The notes beneath the pieces are model-generated. The model ran no database searches. It worked only from the letters and a program-made list of their open reading frames with translations, and was not told the DNA's origin. This document shows, piece after piece, positions 44,151-52,457 of a stretch of DNA of 64,000 nt. Source of the DNA: Nitrospirota bacterium (GTDB lineage Bacteria; Nitrospirota; JACRHJ01); assembly GCA_021784575.1 (NCBI GenBank), contig JAJYHX010000008.1, forward strand, positions 24,804 through 88,803, in the 5' to 3' direction. Position numbers and translations under genes: made by a program. Numbering within the stretch: the stretch's first letter is position 1; the number at the start of each line of letters is the position of its first letter.

Positions 44151-44843
44151 TCAGCCTTTCCTTGCAGGCCCGGCCATTTTCTTTACGGCCTCGGAGAGTT
44201 TGATAGGCGAGGTCATCATCTTTACAAGAAAGGCATTCGCGCCCATGGCTATCGCTTTTTCTATCTCCGCCTTTTCTCCGCGCGCGGACAGCACCATGAC
44301 CGGTATATCCCTGTATCGCTCGTCGGCCTTAAGGAACGAGAGCACCTTGAAGCCGTCCATACCCTCCATGTAGAGGTCGAGCACGATGAGGTCGGGCGTG
44401 GATTCCTGAATCACCTTCAGCGCCTCTATGCCGTTGGAAGCCTCCATGACGGCAAAACCGTCCAGGACAAGCTTGCTCTTGTTCATCCTGCGGCTGGTCT
44501 CGTTGTCCTCCACAACCAGGACGGTTGTGCTTGTCTTCTCGCCGCTTCCGGCTATGTAATCCGTCACGGCCTTCCTGGCGAACGGCGAGAGGTTAAGGAA
44601 CTTAAGCCCCATCCCGATGGACTCCTGGCATGTCATTACCTGGGCCATAAGATCGAGGTCGGTTGCCGCGAGGCGGAAACTTATCCTGATGATGTCCCCT
44701 GTTGCGAATTTTCTGCCGGTATGGACATACATCCCGCCTTCGCTGATGTCTATGCCCTTGACGAGAATCAAGCCGTTGATAAGGACATTGTCCGCGTAAG
44801 GGACCCTTTTGAATACCCGTTTCATCTGCATCATGTCATTCAT
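44151..44843 (-). CDS. PilZ domain fused to a response-regulator receiver
   Basis: About 230 residues. The N-terminal PilZ domain (1-105) shows the c-di-GMP signature as RVFKR ... DISEGGMYV (RxxxR and D/NxSxxG). A receiver follows (VLVVEDNETSRRMNKSKLVL) with phospho-acceptor Asp in LIVLDLYMEGMDG, Thr/Ser region VMVLSARGE and Lys in FLVKMMTSP. PilZ ahead of REC is the less usual order. The protein could integrate c-di-GMP and phosphorylation. I chose MNDMMQMKRVFKR as the start; an ATG seven codons earlier is possible. Confidence 0.85.
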   Translation of the reverse strand: MNDMMQMKRVFKRVPYADNVLINGLILVKGIDISEGGMYVHTGRKFATGDIIRISFRLAATDLDLMAQVMTCQESIGMGLKFLNLSPFARKAVTDYIAGSGEKTSTTVLVVEDNETSRRMNKSKLVLDGFAVMEASNGIEALKVIQESTPDLIVLDLYMEGMDGFKVLSFLKADERYRDIPVMVLSARGEKAEIEKAIAMGANAFLVKMMTSPIKLSEAVKKMAGPARKG

Positions 44844-45021
44844 CGGTCTCGGCCAGGCCCCCATTCTGATGCAAGTATTCGTTCATCATGCCCCCGGAAA
44901 ACCCGTGTTTCGCGTCCGTGGAAAATTCGCGCTTCATGTTCGTGCAGCCCGTAAGCCTGAGCCCGTAATTCTTGGCGTCAACAGAAGAATCCACGGCAGG
45001 TTTTGAATTTCTGAAAATCAA

Positions 45022-45053
45022 ACGTGGATTCTTCGCTTCACCCGGAATGACAA
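45022..45053. repeat. Family E dispersed repeat
   Basis: CGTGGATTCTTCGCTTCACC followed by CGGAATGACA is the inverse of the copies near 20410 and 40130. Apart from it the 44865-45121 gap shows only a possible 33-codon frame overlapping the PilZ start. Confidence 0.6.
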
Positions 45054-45121
45054 TCAGTGTCGCGAACACGTGTTTTAGATTATCAGAAACGCAAACAATT
45101 TGGAAGAATTATCATTAGCGG

Positions 45122-45733
45122 TTATTCCAATCCGCCGGATATGAGAAGCGTCGTCATGGCCGTCTTGGATTCCACATCCATCTTCTTGAATATGTTCCTT
45201 AAGTGTACCTTTACGGTGTTCCTGCTTATGCCAAGGCTCTCGGATATGTCCGCGTTGGAGGAGCCTTCCGAGACGATGATTTTTATTATCTCCGTCTCTT
45301 TCTTGGTAAGGCCGTAGCCCTTGGCAATTTTATTGTAATCCAGCTTCTTTATGAGTTTCTCTTCGGACTGCTTTTGGAGGGCGCGGTCGATTGCCGTCTT
45401 GAGCTCGTCGAACCCGAAAGGCTTCAGCAGATAATCGAAGGCGCCTTTCCTTAGGGCCCCGATTGCGGAATCGAGCGAGGCGTGGCCGGTGATTACTATG
45501 CACTTCGCCTCCTGGCAGTAATCCTGGAGGTATTTCATAATCCCGAACCCGTTGCCGCCGGCCAGAAAAAGGTCCGTGATTATCAGGTTGAATTTCTCGC
45601 CTTTCAGATTGGCCAGTGCGCCTTCCTCGTCCCGGGCCTCGAACACCTCGAAGCCGTTCTTCTTCAGGAACATCGAAAGGCCGGCTCGCAGAATCTCCTC
45701 GTCTTCTACAATCAGGACCCTGCATTTTGCCAT
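45122..45733 (-). CDS. NarL/LuxR-type response regulator
   Basis: A 203-residue DNA-binding regulator. The receiver has the acidic VEDEE, phospho-acceptor Asp in LIITDLFLAGGNG, Thr in CIVITGHAS and Lys in YLLKPFG. The C-terminal LuxR helix-turn-helix is GLTKKETEIIKIIVSEGSSN, then ISRNTVKVHLRNIFKKM. The receiver looks NtrC/FixJ-like, so FixJ-type is also fair. It follows the MoaD/ThiS-like gene by one base. The cognate kinase is not in the window. Confidence 0.92.
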   Translation of the reverse strand: MAKCRVLIVEDEEILRAGLSMFLKKNGFEVFEARDEEGALANLKGEKFNLIITDLFLAGGNGFGIMKYLQDYCQEAKCIVITGHASLDSAIGALRKGAFDYLLKPFGFDELKTAIDRALQKQSEEKLIKKLDYNKIAKGYGLTKKETEIIKIIVSEGSSNADISESLGISRNTVKVHLRNIFKKMDVESKTAMTTLLISGGLE

Positions 45734-45734
45734 A

Positions 45735-45977
45735 TCATCCCCCTGCTATGGGCGGAAATACACTGACTACGTCTCCATTTAAAAGCTCTCTCTCCGGGGC
45801 CGCATATCTGCCGTTCACAAGGACTACAAGTGTCGAGCATCCCCCAATATTCACCTTCTCCAGCAGTTCGCGGCAGGTGGCTCCGTCGCTCAAGTCGAAT
45901 ACCGAAACGCCGCCGGCACTGTCCTTTTCGGGCAGGCGCCGACGCATGGAGGCCAGAAGCCGAAGTTCTACCTGCAT
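45735..45977 (-). CDS. MoaD/ThiS-type sulfur-carrier protein
   Basis: An 80-residue ubiquitin-like protein ending in Gly-Gly (VVSVFPPIAGG), the hallmark of MoaD/ThiS carriers that are adenylated and thiocarboxylated for molybdopterin, tungstopterin or thiazole synthesis. FDLSDGATCRELLEKV and LVNGRYAAPERELLNGDVV fit the fold. The start at MQVELRL has GAGAGGG upstream. No moaE, moeB or thi gene is near; instead it is paired with a response regulator. Tungsten or molybdenum enzymes are common in acetyl-CoA-pathway anaerobes. Confidence 0.85.
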   Translation of the reverse strand: MQVELRLLASMRRRLPEKDSAGGVSVFDLSDGATCRELLEKVNIGGCSTLVVLVNGRYAAPERELLNGDVVSVFPPIAGG

Positions 45978-46020
45978 TATCCCTCTCTCTTCTAACTCCA
46001 AAGGGTTACTGCATTTTTAG

Positions 46021-46036
46021 TGCAATTTGCCTGCCA
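46021..46036 (-). promoter_or_regulatory. Sigma-54 promoter of the MoaD/response-regulator pair
   Basis: On the minus strand TGGCAGGCAAATTGCA matches TGGCACG-N4-TTGCA, with all four invariant bases and the right spacing. It lies about 45 bp upstream of the MoaD/ThiS start. The rest of 46002-46290 is AT-rich without another gene. Confidence 0.7.
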
Positions 46037-46248
46037 TATCAGCAATTATCTTTGTTTGATTGGTTATTTCCCCTCCATGCACACCCATAGCAAACCCATT
46101 ACAAACTAACCTATTAACTACAAATATAATTTATCTGTATCTTCCTCCTTGTTGCTTCGTTTTCGCGCACAATAATTGAGCAGTAACGCTCTGAATTTTA
46201 ATAAATAAGTTATTCTATTCCAACATATAATTTAACTATACCAAATAA

Positions 46249-46275
46249 AAAAGGGAGGCTGTTCGCCTCCCTTTT
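46249..46275 (-). terminator. Intrinsic terminator of the Wood-Ljungdahl operon after fhs
   Basis: GGGAGGC (46253-46259) pairs with GCCTCCC (46265-46271) around TGTTC, with a T-run on the minus strand. It starts about 20 bp after the fhs stop codon. Confidence 0.9.
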
Positions 46276-46294
46276 AAAATTACCGCTTCAGGTC

Positions 46295-48004
46295 TCAGAA
46301 AAGTCCCAGTATCTTCCCGTCCTTGTCCAGGTCAACCCTCTCTCCGGCGGGAGAAGACGGAAGACCGGGCATCGTCCTCATGTCTCCGCAGAGCGGATAG
46401 AGGAATCCGGCACCCACTGAGGCACGGATGTCCCTGACCGGGAAGGTATAGCCCGACGGGACGTTTTTCATGGCCGGGTCGTGCGAGATGGAGAGATGCG
46501 TCTTCGCCATGCATATGGGGAGCTTGTCGAAGCCGAGGTCGGTATAGAGCTTTATCTTCTTCTCCGCCGCCGGGGCATAGGAGACGTCTTTCGCGTTGTA
46601 TATCTTCGTCGCGATGGTCTCTATCTTCTCTTTTATGGACACATTGAGCGGGTAGAGGAACTTGAACTTGCCCGGCCTGTCGCAGGCCCGGACAACGGCC
46701 TCTGCGAGCGCCGCGGAGCCCTTGCCCCCGTCCGCCCAGTGCGTGCTTACGACGGCGTCCTCCGCCCCGGACTCGACGGCGAGCTTGCGGCAGAGGTCTA
46801 TCTCTTTCTTCGTGTCCGTGGCGAAGGCGTTCACGGCCACGACAACCGGCACGCCGAAATTCTTCATGTTCTCTATCTGCTTCGCCAGGTTTTTGCAACC
46901 TTCGCGCAGCCAGCCGAGGTTCTCGCTCACCAGCTCCTTCGGGAGCGGCTTGCCGGCGACGACCTTCGCCGTGCCGCCGTGCATCTTGAGCGCGCGGATG
47001 GTGGCGACTATGACGACGCAGGACGGGGTGATGCCGGAGTAGCGGCACTTGATGTCCATGAACTTCTCCGCGCCCATGTCCGCGCCGAAACCGGACTCCG
47101 TAACGACATAGTCCGCGAGCTTCACGCCTATCTGGTCGGCGATTATGGAGCTGTTCCCGTGCGCGATGTTCGCAAACGGCCCGCAGTGGACGAAGGCGGG
47201 CGTGTTCTCGAGCGTCTGCACAAGCGTCGGCTTGATGGCGTCCTTCAGGAGCACGGCCATCGCGCCCGCGCACTTCAAGTCCTCGGCTGTAACGGCCTTG
47301 CCGTCCTTTGTCGTGCCTATGACGATGCGGGAGAGCCTCTGCCGGAGGTCCTTCAGGCTTGTCGTAAGGGCCATTATCGCCATGACCTCGGAGGCGACGG
47401 TTATGTCGAAGCCGCTTTCCCTGGGATAGCCGTTAAGCTTCCCGCCAAGGCCTACGACAATCTCTCTGATGCTTCTGTCGGAGATGTCCATGACGCGCCT
47501 CCAGGTTATGGAGTGCGGGTCTATGCCGAGCTTGTTGCCGTGATAGAGGTGGTTCTCGATGAAGGCCGAGAGGAGGTTATGCGCCGCGCCGATGGCGTGG
47601 ATGTCGCCCGTGAAGTGCAGGTTGAAGTCCTCCATCGGGACGACCTGCGCGTAGCCGCCGCCAGCCGCGCCGCCCTTGATGCCGAAGACCGGCCCAAGGC
47701 TCGGCTGGCGGATATTCAGGAGCGTTTTTTTGCCTATCAGGTTCATGCCCATCGCCAGGCCGACGGAGGTCGTGGTCTTGCCTTCGCCGAGCGGGGTCGG
47801 CGTAATGGCCGTCACGTCTATCAGCTTGCCGCTCTTCTTGCCTTTCAGCCTGTCAAGGACACCGAGGTCCACCTTGGCCTTGTACTTCCCGTAATATTCG
47901 AGTTCGTCTTCCTTCAGCCCCAGCCTCCCGGCTATCTGGCTTATCGGCAACATCTTTGCCGCCTGGGCTATTTCGATGTCGCTGCCCACCTTCTTCTTTG
48001 CCAT
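46295..48004 (-). CDS. fhs: Formate-tetrahydrofolate ligase
   Basis: A 569-residue ATP-dependent enzyme that activates formate to 10-formyl-THF, the second step of the methyl branch. The P-loop PTPLGEGKTTTSVGLAMGMN and the segment FGIKGGAAGGGYAQVVPMED are diagnostic, as is NLHFTGDIHAIGAAHNLL. Length matches the family. It is the last gene of the acs transcription unit, separated from acsA by 204 bp of palindromic repeats, and followed by a strong terminator. Confidence 0.98.
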   Translation of the reverse strand: MAKKKVGSDIEIAQAAKMLPISQIAGRLGLKEDELEYYGKYKAKVDLGVLDRLKGKKSGKLIDVTAITPTPLGEGKTTTSVGLAMGMNLIGKKTLLNIRQPSLGPVFGIKGGAAGGGYAQVVPMEDFNLHFTGDIHAIGAAHNLLSAFIENHLYHGNKLGIDPHSITWRRVMDISDRSIREIVVGLGGKLNGYPRESGFDITVASEVMAIMALTTSLKDLRQRLSRIVIGTTKDGKAVTAEDLKCAGAMAVLLKDAIKPTLVQTLENTPAFVHCGPFANIAHGNSSIIADQIGVKLADYVVTESGFGADMGAEKFMDIKCRYSGITPSCVVIVATIRALKMHGGTAKVVAGKPLPKELVSENLGWLREGCKNLAKQIENMKNFGVPVVVAVNAFATDTKKEIDLCRKLAVESGAEDAVVSTHWADGGKGSAALAEAVVRACDRPGKFKFLYPLNVSIKEKIETIATKIYNAKDVSYAPAAEKKIKLYTDLGFDKLPICMAKTHLSISHDPAMKNVPSGYTFPVRDIRASVGAGFLYPLCGDMRTMPGLPSSPAGERVDLDKDGKILGLF

Positions 48005-48041
48005 TTAATATGCCCCCTTTCGGTTAAACGACCAGGAATGC

Positions 48042-48150
48042 GGGCGCAATAAATTGCGCCCCCGCAAAAACCTTCACCCAATGACAATCTCATAACTCCC
48101 CCTGCTTCGCTTCCCCCTCTTATTTTAAGAGGGGGACTGAGGGGAAGTTA
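48042..48150. repeat. Family A and family D repeats between acsA and fhs
   Basis: GGGCGCAATAAATTGCGCCC (48042-48061) is identical to the palindrome inside rmlD. It is followed by a family D inverted pair, CTTCCCCCTCTTATTTTAAG and AGGGGGACTGAGGGG. The structures may act as RNA-processing hairpins that separate fhs from the acs messages. Confidence 0.8.
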
Positions 48151-48208
48151 CTACGGTCTTCGTAGCGCCGTAAAGAAACGGGACGGCCTTTTCGACCGCC
48201 CCATATAT

Positions 48209-50200
48209 TTACACCCCGCCGACGCCCTTGTGGGCCTCCAGTTTGCGGCGGTCGGCCATTGACATAAGCACCTTCTCCACGCCGAACTTGCCCTTCTCGT
48301 ATTTCCGAAGCTTCAGGGCCTCACGCTTCTTGTCTATATGCGCGAGCGTCGCCGCGAGCATCTCTTCCTTGCCGGGGATGAATTCGAGCTTCCCGCCGAC
48401 CTTCTTCTCCCAACCCTCGCTCATGATCTTCTGGACTGTGGGCGAGGCCGCAATCGGCGACTCGACTCCGAAGATTACATACAGGCCGGACGCGACGGCG
48501 TAGAACGCTATCGCAAGCGCCTTCTCGCTCATCCACTCCGGCGCGATGCCGACGACCGGTATGTCGGAGATGTCGTCTCCGAGACCACCTTCCTGAGCGA
48601 CGGCGGTGAGGACTGTCAGGATGCGGGAGTTATCCACGCAGGAGCCCATGTGGAGCACCGGCGGGATGCCTATCGCCTCGCAGACCTCACGGAGTCCCGG
48701 CCCGGCAAGCTCCATCGTCTCCGGACGGAGAAGCCCGGACTTCGCGGAGGCGTGCGCGCCGCAGCCAGTCTGCACGACCAGCACGTCGTTTGCGATAAGC
48801 TCGCGCACGAGGTAGTCGTGCAGGCTGTCCTGGTCCACGCGCGGGTTGTTGCAGCCGACTATGCCGGCAAGGCCGCGTATGCGTCCGGCGATGATGGCGT
48901 CGTTAAGCGGCCTGAATGAGCCTCTGTAACGCCCGCCCTGCATGTATTTTATGTACTCGTGCGAAAACCCGGCGACCATCGTCTTGCCGTAATCGGGTAT
49001 GCGGGTGTCCTTCCTGTTGGGGAAGTTGTCGCAGGCGAGCGCCACAATCTTCTTGGCCACGTCGAGCGCGTGAAGCTCGTCGAACTCGATATGCGTAGCA
49101 TTCGGAATCCTGCCCTTCGGCGAGGTCGTCACTAGCTTCGTGTGGAAGCCCTTCACAACGTCCGCTATGGCGGGCATGATGCACTGCACGTCCACGACCA
49201 TCGCCTCGACGGCGCCGGTTAGCACGCCCAGTTCCTGGTTTAAGAATCCGCCCGCGGATTTAATTCCGTGGCGCAAGAGTATCTCGTTACTGGTGCAGCA
49301 CATGCCGACAAGGTTTATCCCTTCCGCGCCCTTAGACTTTGCGTAGTCAATCATCTCCGGCATCTCGGAGGCGACGACAATCATCTCGGAGAGTGTCGGC
49401 TCGTGCCCGTGCACGACGATATTGACGTGCTTCTTCTGGAACGCGCCCAAGGTGTCCTGGCTCTTGATGGGCTTCGGCGTGCCGAAGAGAATGTCGGAGA
49501 AGTCCGTGCCTATGCGCGAGCCGCTCCAGCCGTCGGCAAGCGAAGTCCTGAGCGCCGAATCGAGTATGTCTTCAGGGTCGGTATCCACGCCCATCGTCGT
49601 CCTGTGCATGAGTTCGCAGACCTCGCGGTCAACGCCCCTGGGGACAAGCCCATGCTCGCGCCAGAGATCCTGGCGCTTCTTCGTGGCGGTGCGTATGAAC
49701 GACACCTCGCCCTTCTGCTGGCCGAAGTCCCGAAGCACGAACTCCGCCACTTCCCTGGCGACCTCGTTCTTCGTCTTGCCGGAGGTCTCGATGCCGAAAT
49801 TATTCGCAACAGCCAGGAGCTTCTCCACGTCCTTTATCCGGTAGTCCTTCGTGTGCCCTTCCGCCGCCGCGAGAAGCGTGTTGGCCACGTCCCTCGCGTG
49901 GTCGGAATGCGCCGCCGTCCCGCCGGCCACCATGCGGGCGATGTTCCTGGCCGTAACCGTGGCGAGGCTTGCGCCGCACACGCCCTTGAGGGCGTCTTCG
50001 CCGTCCTTGCTCTTCAGGCGGCACGGGCCCATCGCGCATATCTTGCAACACGCGCCCTCGGCGCCTATCGGGCAGGGCTTGAGGCTGTCAGACCTCGAAA
50101 AGGCCGTCGGTATGCTGCATTCCTCGGCATATCTTAAAAGGTCCGCCGCGCAAGGGTCGATACTCGACGCCTTCCTCTTTTCCTTTTTTTCTTCGCTCAT
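48209..50200 (-). CDS. acsA: Carbon monoxide dehydrogenase catalytic subunit (CODH of the CODH/ACS complex)
   Basis: A 663-residue Ni-Fe enzyme interconverting CO2 and CO. N-terminal Cys for the D and B clusters lie in CPIGAEGACCKICAMGPC and GVCG. The C-cluster ligands are seen in VHGHEPTLSE, VGMCCTSNE, VVDVQCIMP, IVGCNNPRV, VQTGCGAHASA and HMGSCVDNSR. Length and adjacency to acsB mark it as the CODH partner of acetyl-CoA synthase rather than a stand-alone CooS. It makes the CO that AcsB joins to the methyl group. Confidence 0.97.
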   Translation of the reverse strand: MSEEKKEKRKASSIDPCAADLLRYAEECSIPTAFSRSDSLKPCPIGAEGACCKICAMGPCRLKSKDGEDALKGVCGASLATVTARNIARMVAGGTAAHSDHARDVANTLLAAAEGHTKDYRIKDVEKLLAVANNFGIETSGKTKNEVAREVAEFVLRDFGQQKGEVSFIRTATKKRQDLWREHGLVPRGVDREVCELMHRTTMGVDTDPEDILDSALRTSLADGWSGSRIGTDFSDILFGTPKPIKSQDTLGAFQKKHVNIVVHGHEPTLSEMIVVASEMPEMIDYAKSKGAEGINLVGMCCTSNEILLRHGIKSAGGFLNQELGVLTGAVEAMVVDVQCIMPAIADVVKGFHTKLVTTSPKGRIPNATHIEFDELHALDVAKKIVALACDNFPNRKDTRIPDYGKTMVAGFSHEYIKYMQGGRYRGSFRPLNDAIIAGRIRGLAGIVGCNNPRVDQDSLHDYLVRELIANDVLVVQTGCGAHASAKSGLLRPETMELAGPGLREVCEAIGIPPVLHMGSCVDNSRILTVLTAVAQEGGLGDDISDIPVVGIAPEWMSEKALAIAFYAVASGLYVIFGVESPIAASPTVQKIMSEGWEKKVGGKLEFIPGKEEMLAATLAHIDKKREALKLRKYEKGKFGVEKVLMSMADRRKLEAHKGVGGV

Positions 50201-50212
50201 AAGTATTACCTC

Positions 50213-52435
50213 CTACAGAATTGAATCCATCGTAAGCGCCGGGTGGCCCTTCTCGCTCAGGAACTCCAGCATCTTCTCGCTGTCTTCGGCTATCGTCTCG
50301 TCGCATATCATGTCGATGAAGCCGGGCACGCCTTCTTCCTCGGAACGCCGGACGAGGTCTTCCCTGAGCGCTTCCTTGAGGGATTTCGGCATCCAGACTA
50401 TCCTCTTGAACCCTCCGTCCGCCTTCAGGAACTTCCGCGACGTAATGAAGTATTTTCCTATGCCGCCGAAGCCCGGCGCCTGCACGCCGCCGCCGACCGT
50501 GCCCGCGAGAGTCGAGAACTTCATGCCCACGGGCGTCATGCCGGTGTAGCCCCGGTTCACGACCATAAACCCGTTGGCCTCCGGCACGAGGGCCACGATA
50601 CACTCGAAACAGCCGCACGAGGTCATCGGCGCGTCCATGATGGAGTATGCCGAGAACCCTTCCAGCGTCTGGTGCGAGTTCTGGAAGACATACGAATCCA
50701 CGCCCTTCCAGCGTCCCTTGACGTCGTCCGTGCAATCGCCCTTCGCCACGGGCTGGTTCGGGCCTGTCGGGTCTATCTCGTAGGCGGCCCTGGCGTCGAG
50801 CCAGTTATACGCCCCGCACAGTCCAAGGCGCTCCGGGGAGATGACGCAGACGTGGTTCGGCGCGAAGGACTGGCAGAGCAGGCACGAATAGAAGGTGTCC
50901 ACTGACTCGTCGTTGAGGCTCGCCACCCTCTCGTTCCTGGCCTTGTATACCGCCCTCGCCTGCTCCTGCAATTCCCTTACCTTGTCGTCGTCGAGATATA
51001 GCTTCACCTGCACCTTGTCAACTATGGCGGGGAACTTGTTCTTCACCATCACGTATACGATGTCTCCCAGGTGCTTGATGCGGAAGCCGTCGCCGAACGC
51101 CTGCTGGGAAATCCTCATCCAGTTCACGTCCCTCTGGCCCATGTGCCAGACGCCCTGGGCGCAGTTGACGTAGTCGTGGAGTTTTCTCTCTATTACCGGC
51201 TCAAAGTCCGGGTTCATCTTCCTGCCGGCGACGTGGATGACCAGGCCCATCGGGAGACGGACGGTATTTCCCGGCGCGGCTGACTCTATCTTTGCCAGCG
51301 TCTCGGGCGAGGCTATAACCTCTATCTTGCCGTCCTCGATCTCGGAGAGCTCCTTCGTCGATACCCACTCGAAAGACGCCGTCTTCTGGCCGCCGAACTC
51401 GAATACCGTGTCTTCCTTCCTGATTCGCTCGCCCTCGAACGCCGGGCCGTACGCGACTGGGACGGGGACCTTCGTTATGGTAATCTTGAGTCCCCTGGTC
51501 TCGATGCAGGTGTCCACAATCTTCTTGTGGTCCGTCTGGCTGACGACGTGCTCGTAGGTGCATACGCCGGTCGGGCGGATCTCCGGGACTTCCGTGTCGC
51601 ATATGGCCGGGAAGCCGTAGGTTATCGCGCCCGCGCCCGTGGACCATATCAGGTCGCTCATCGGCCCCAGTACCATTGCGAACGCGAAGATACGGTCTTT
51701 GTTGTATTTCAGGACGGAAAGCGCGTCGCCGCCTTTCTTGCCGCCGAAGGTGAGCGCGCCCCTGCACGCCCAGTCGCCCGCGTATAGCGCATGGTATGTC
51801 TCGGGGCCGAGGGCCACGAGCCTCGCGTCCCAGCCCAAATCCACGCCCTTCCTCAGGAGCTGTTTCGTGACGCTGTCGCCGTCCACGTTTCCGCAAAGAA
51901 ACGTCAGGATGTTCCTCTGCTGGAGGTCGCGGCATATCTCCACGGCAATCTCGTCCGTCGGAGCCTTGCCGATTATGACGGCAAAACCCGGCATGGAGCC
52001 ATCGACAAGCTGTATGCCGAGGTCTCTCAGAATGGTGTCTGATATGAATCCGTTGTACGTGAAGTCGCTCCCGTCTATTTTCTCGACGACCGGCTCAAGC
52101 CCCAGGACGTAGCGGCTCGCCAGCAGTATCTCTTCGGCGAAGAGCGTCGCCTGGCCGGCGTCGAGGGTCTCGCCAAGATACGGCAGGTATTCCTCTTTGG
52201 CCGGCTCGGCGGAGAGCATCCCCCTGGCATAGTCCAGCGCGTCCTTCATCTGGCCAAGGGTCTCCACCTTCATCCCCGTCATGCCGAATATGTGCGGAAG
52301 ATAAAACGCGGTGTCCGGGAACTCGAACCTGTAGTCGTCTCCCTTCGCCGCTATAGCCTTGTTGAGCGCCTCCGCCGCCTCGGCGGCTATCTTGTGGGAG
52401 CCGCGTATGGCCGCTGCTGCAATGTGTCTCGACAT
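50213..52435 (-). CDS. acsB: Acetyl-CoA synthase catalytic subunit (ACS)
   Basis: A 740-residue enzyme that condenses methyl, CO and CoA to acetyl-CoA. It has the full bacterial length, including the N-terminal CODH-contacting domain absent from archaeal CdhC. A-cluster Cys are visible in FYSCLLCQSFAPNHVC, RLGLCGAYNW and SCGCFECIV (the Cys-Gly-Cys that binds the distal nickel). It lies 12 bp before acsA. The downstream partner supplies CO and the CFeSP (acsC, acsD) supplies the methyl group. Confidence 0.97.
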   Translation of the reverse strand: MSRHIAAAAIRGSHKIAAEAAEALNKAIAAKGDDYRFEFPDTAFYLPHIFGMTGMKVETLGQMKDALDYARGMLSAEPAKEEYLPYLGETLDAGQATLFAEEILLASRYVLGLEPVVEKIDGSDFTYNGFISDTILRDLGIQLVDGSMPGFAVIIGKAPTDEIAVEICRDLQQRNILTFLCGNVDGDSVTKQLLRKGVDLGWDARLVALGPETYHALYAGDWACRGALTFGGKKGGDALSVLKYNKDRIFAFAMVLGPMSDLIWSTGAGAITYGFPAICDTEVPEIRPTGVCTYEHVVSQTDHKKIVDTCIETRGLKITITKVPVPVAYGPAFEGERIRKEDTVFEFGGQKTASFEWVSTKELSEIEDGKIEVIASPETLAKIESAAPGNTVRLPMGLVIHVAGRKMNPDFEPVIERKLHDYVNCAQGVWHMGQRDVNWMRISQQAFGDGFRIKHLGDIVYVMVKNKFPAIVDKVQVKLYLDDDKVRELQEQARAVYKARNERVASLNDESVDTFYSCLLCQSFAPNHVCVISPERLGLCGAYNWLDARAAYEIDPTGPNQPVAKGDCTDDVKGRWKGVDSYVFQNSHQTLEGFSAYSIMDAPMTSCGCFECIVALVPEANGFMVVNRGYTGMTPVGMKFSTLAGTVGGGVQAPGFGGIGKYFITSRKFLKADGGFKRIVWMPKSLKEALREDLVRRSEEEGVPGFIDMICDETIAEDSEKMLEFLSEKGHPALTMDSIL

Positions 52436-52457
52436 AAATACAAACCTCCTTGCCCGC

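Noticed and set aside
46481..48052. 523-codon open frame on the plus strand opposite fhs
   Set aside because: The peptide is Arg/Val/Leu-rich with no motif, while the opposite strand is full-length formate-THF ligase.
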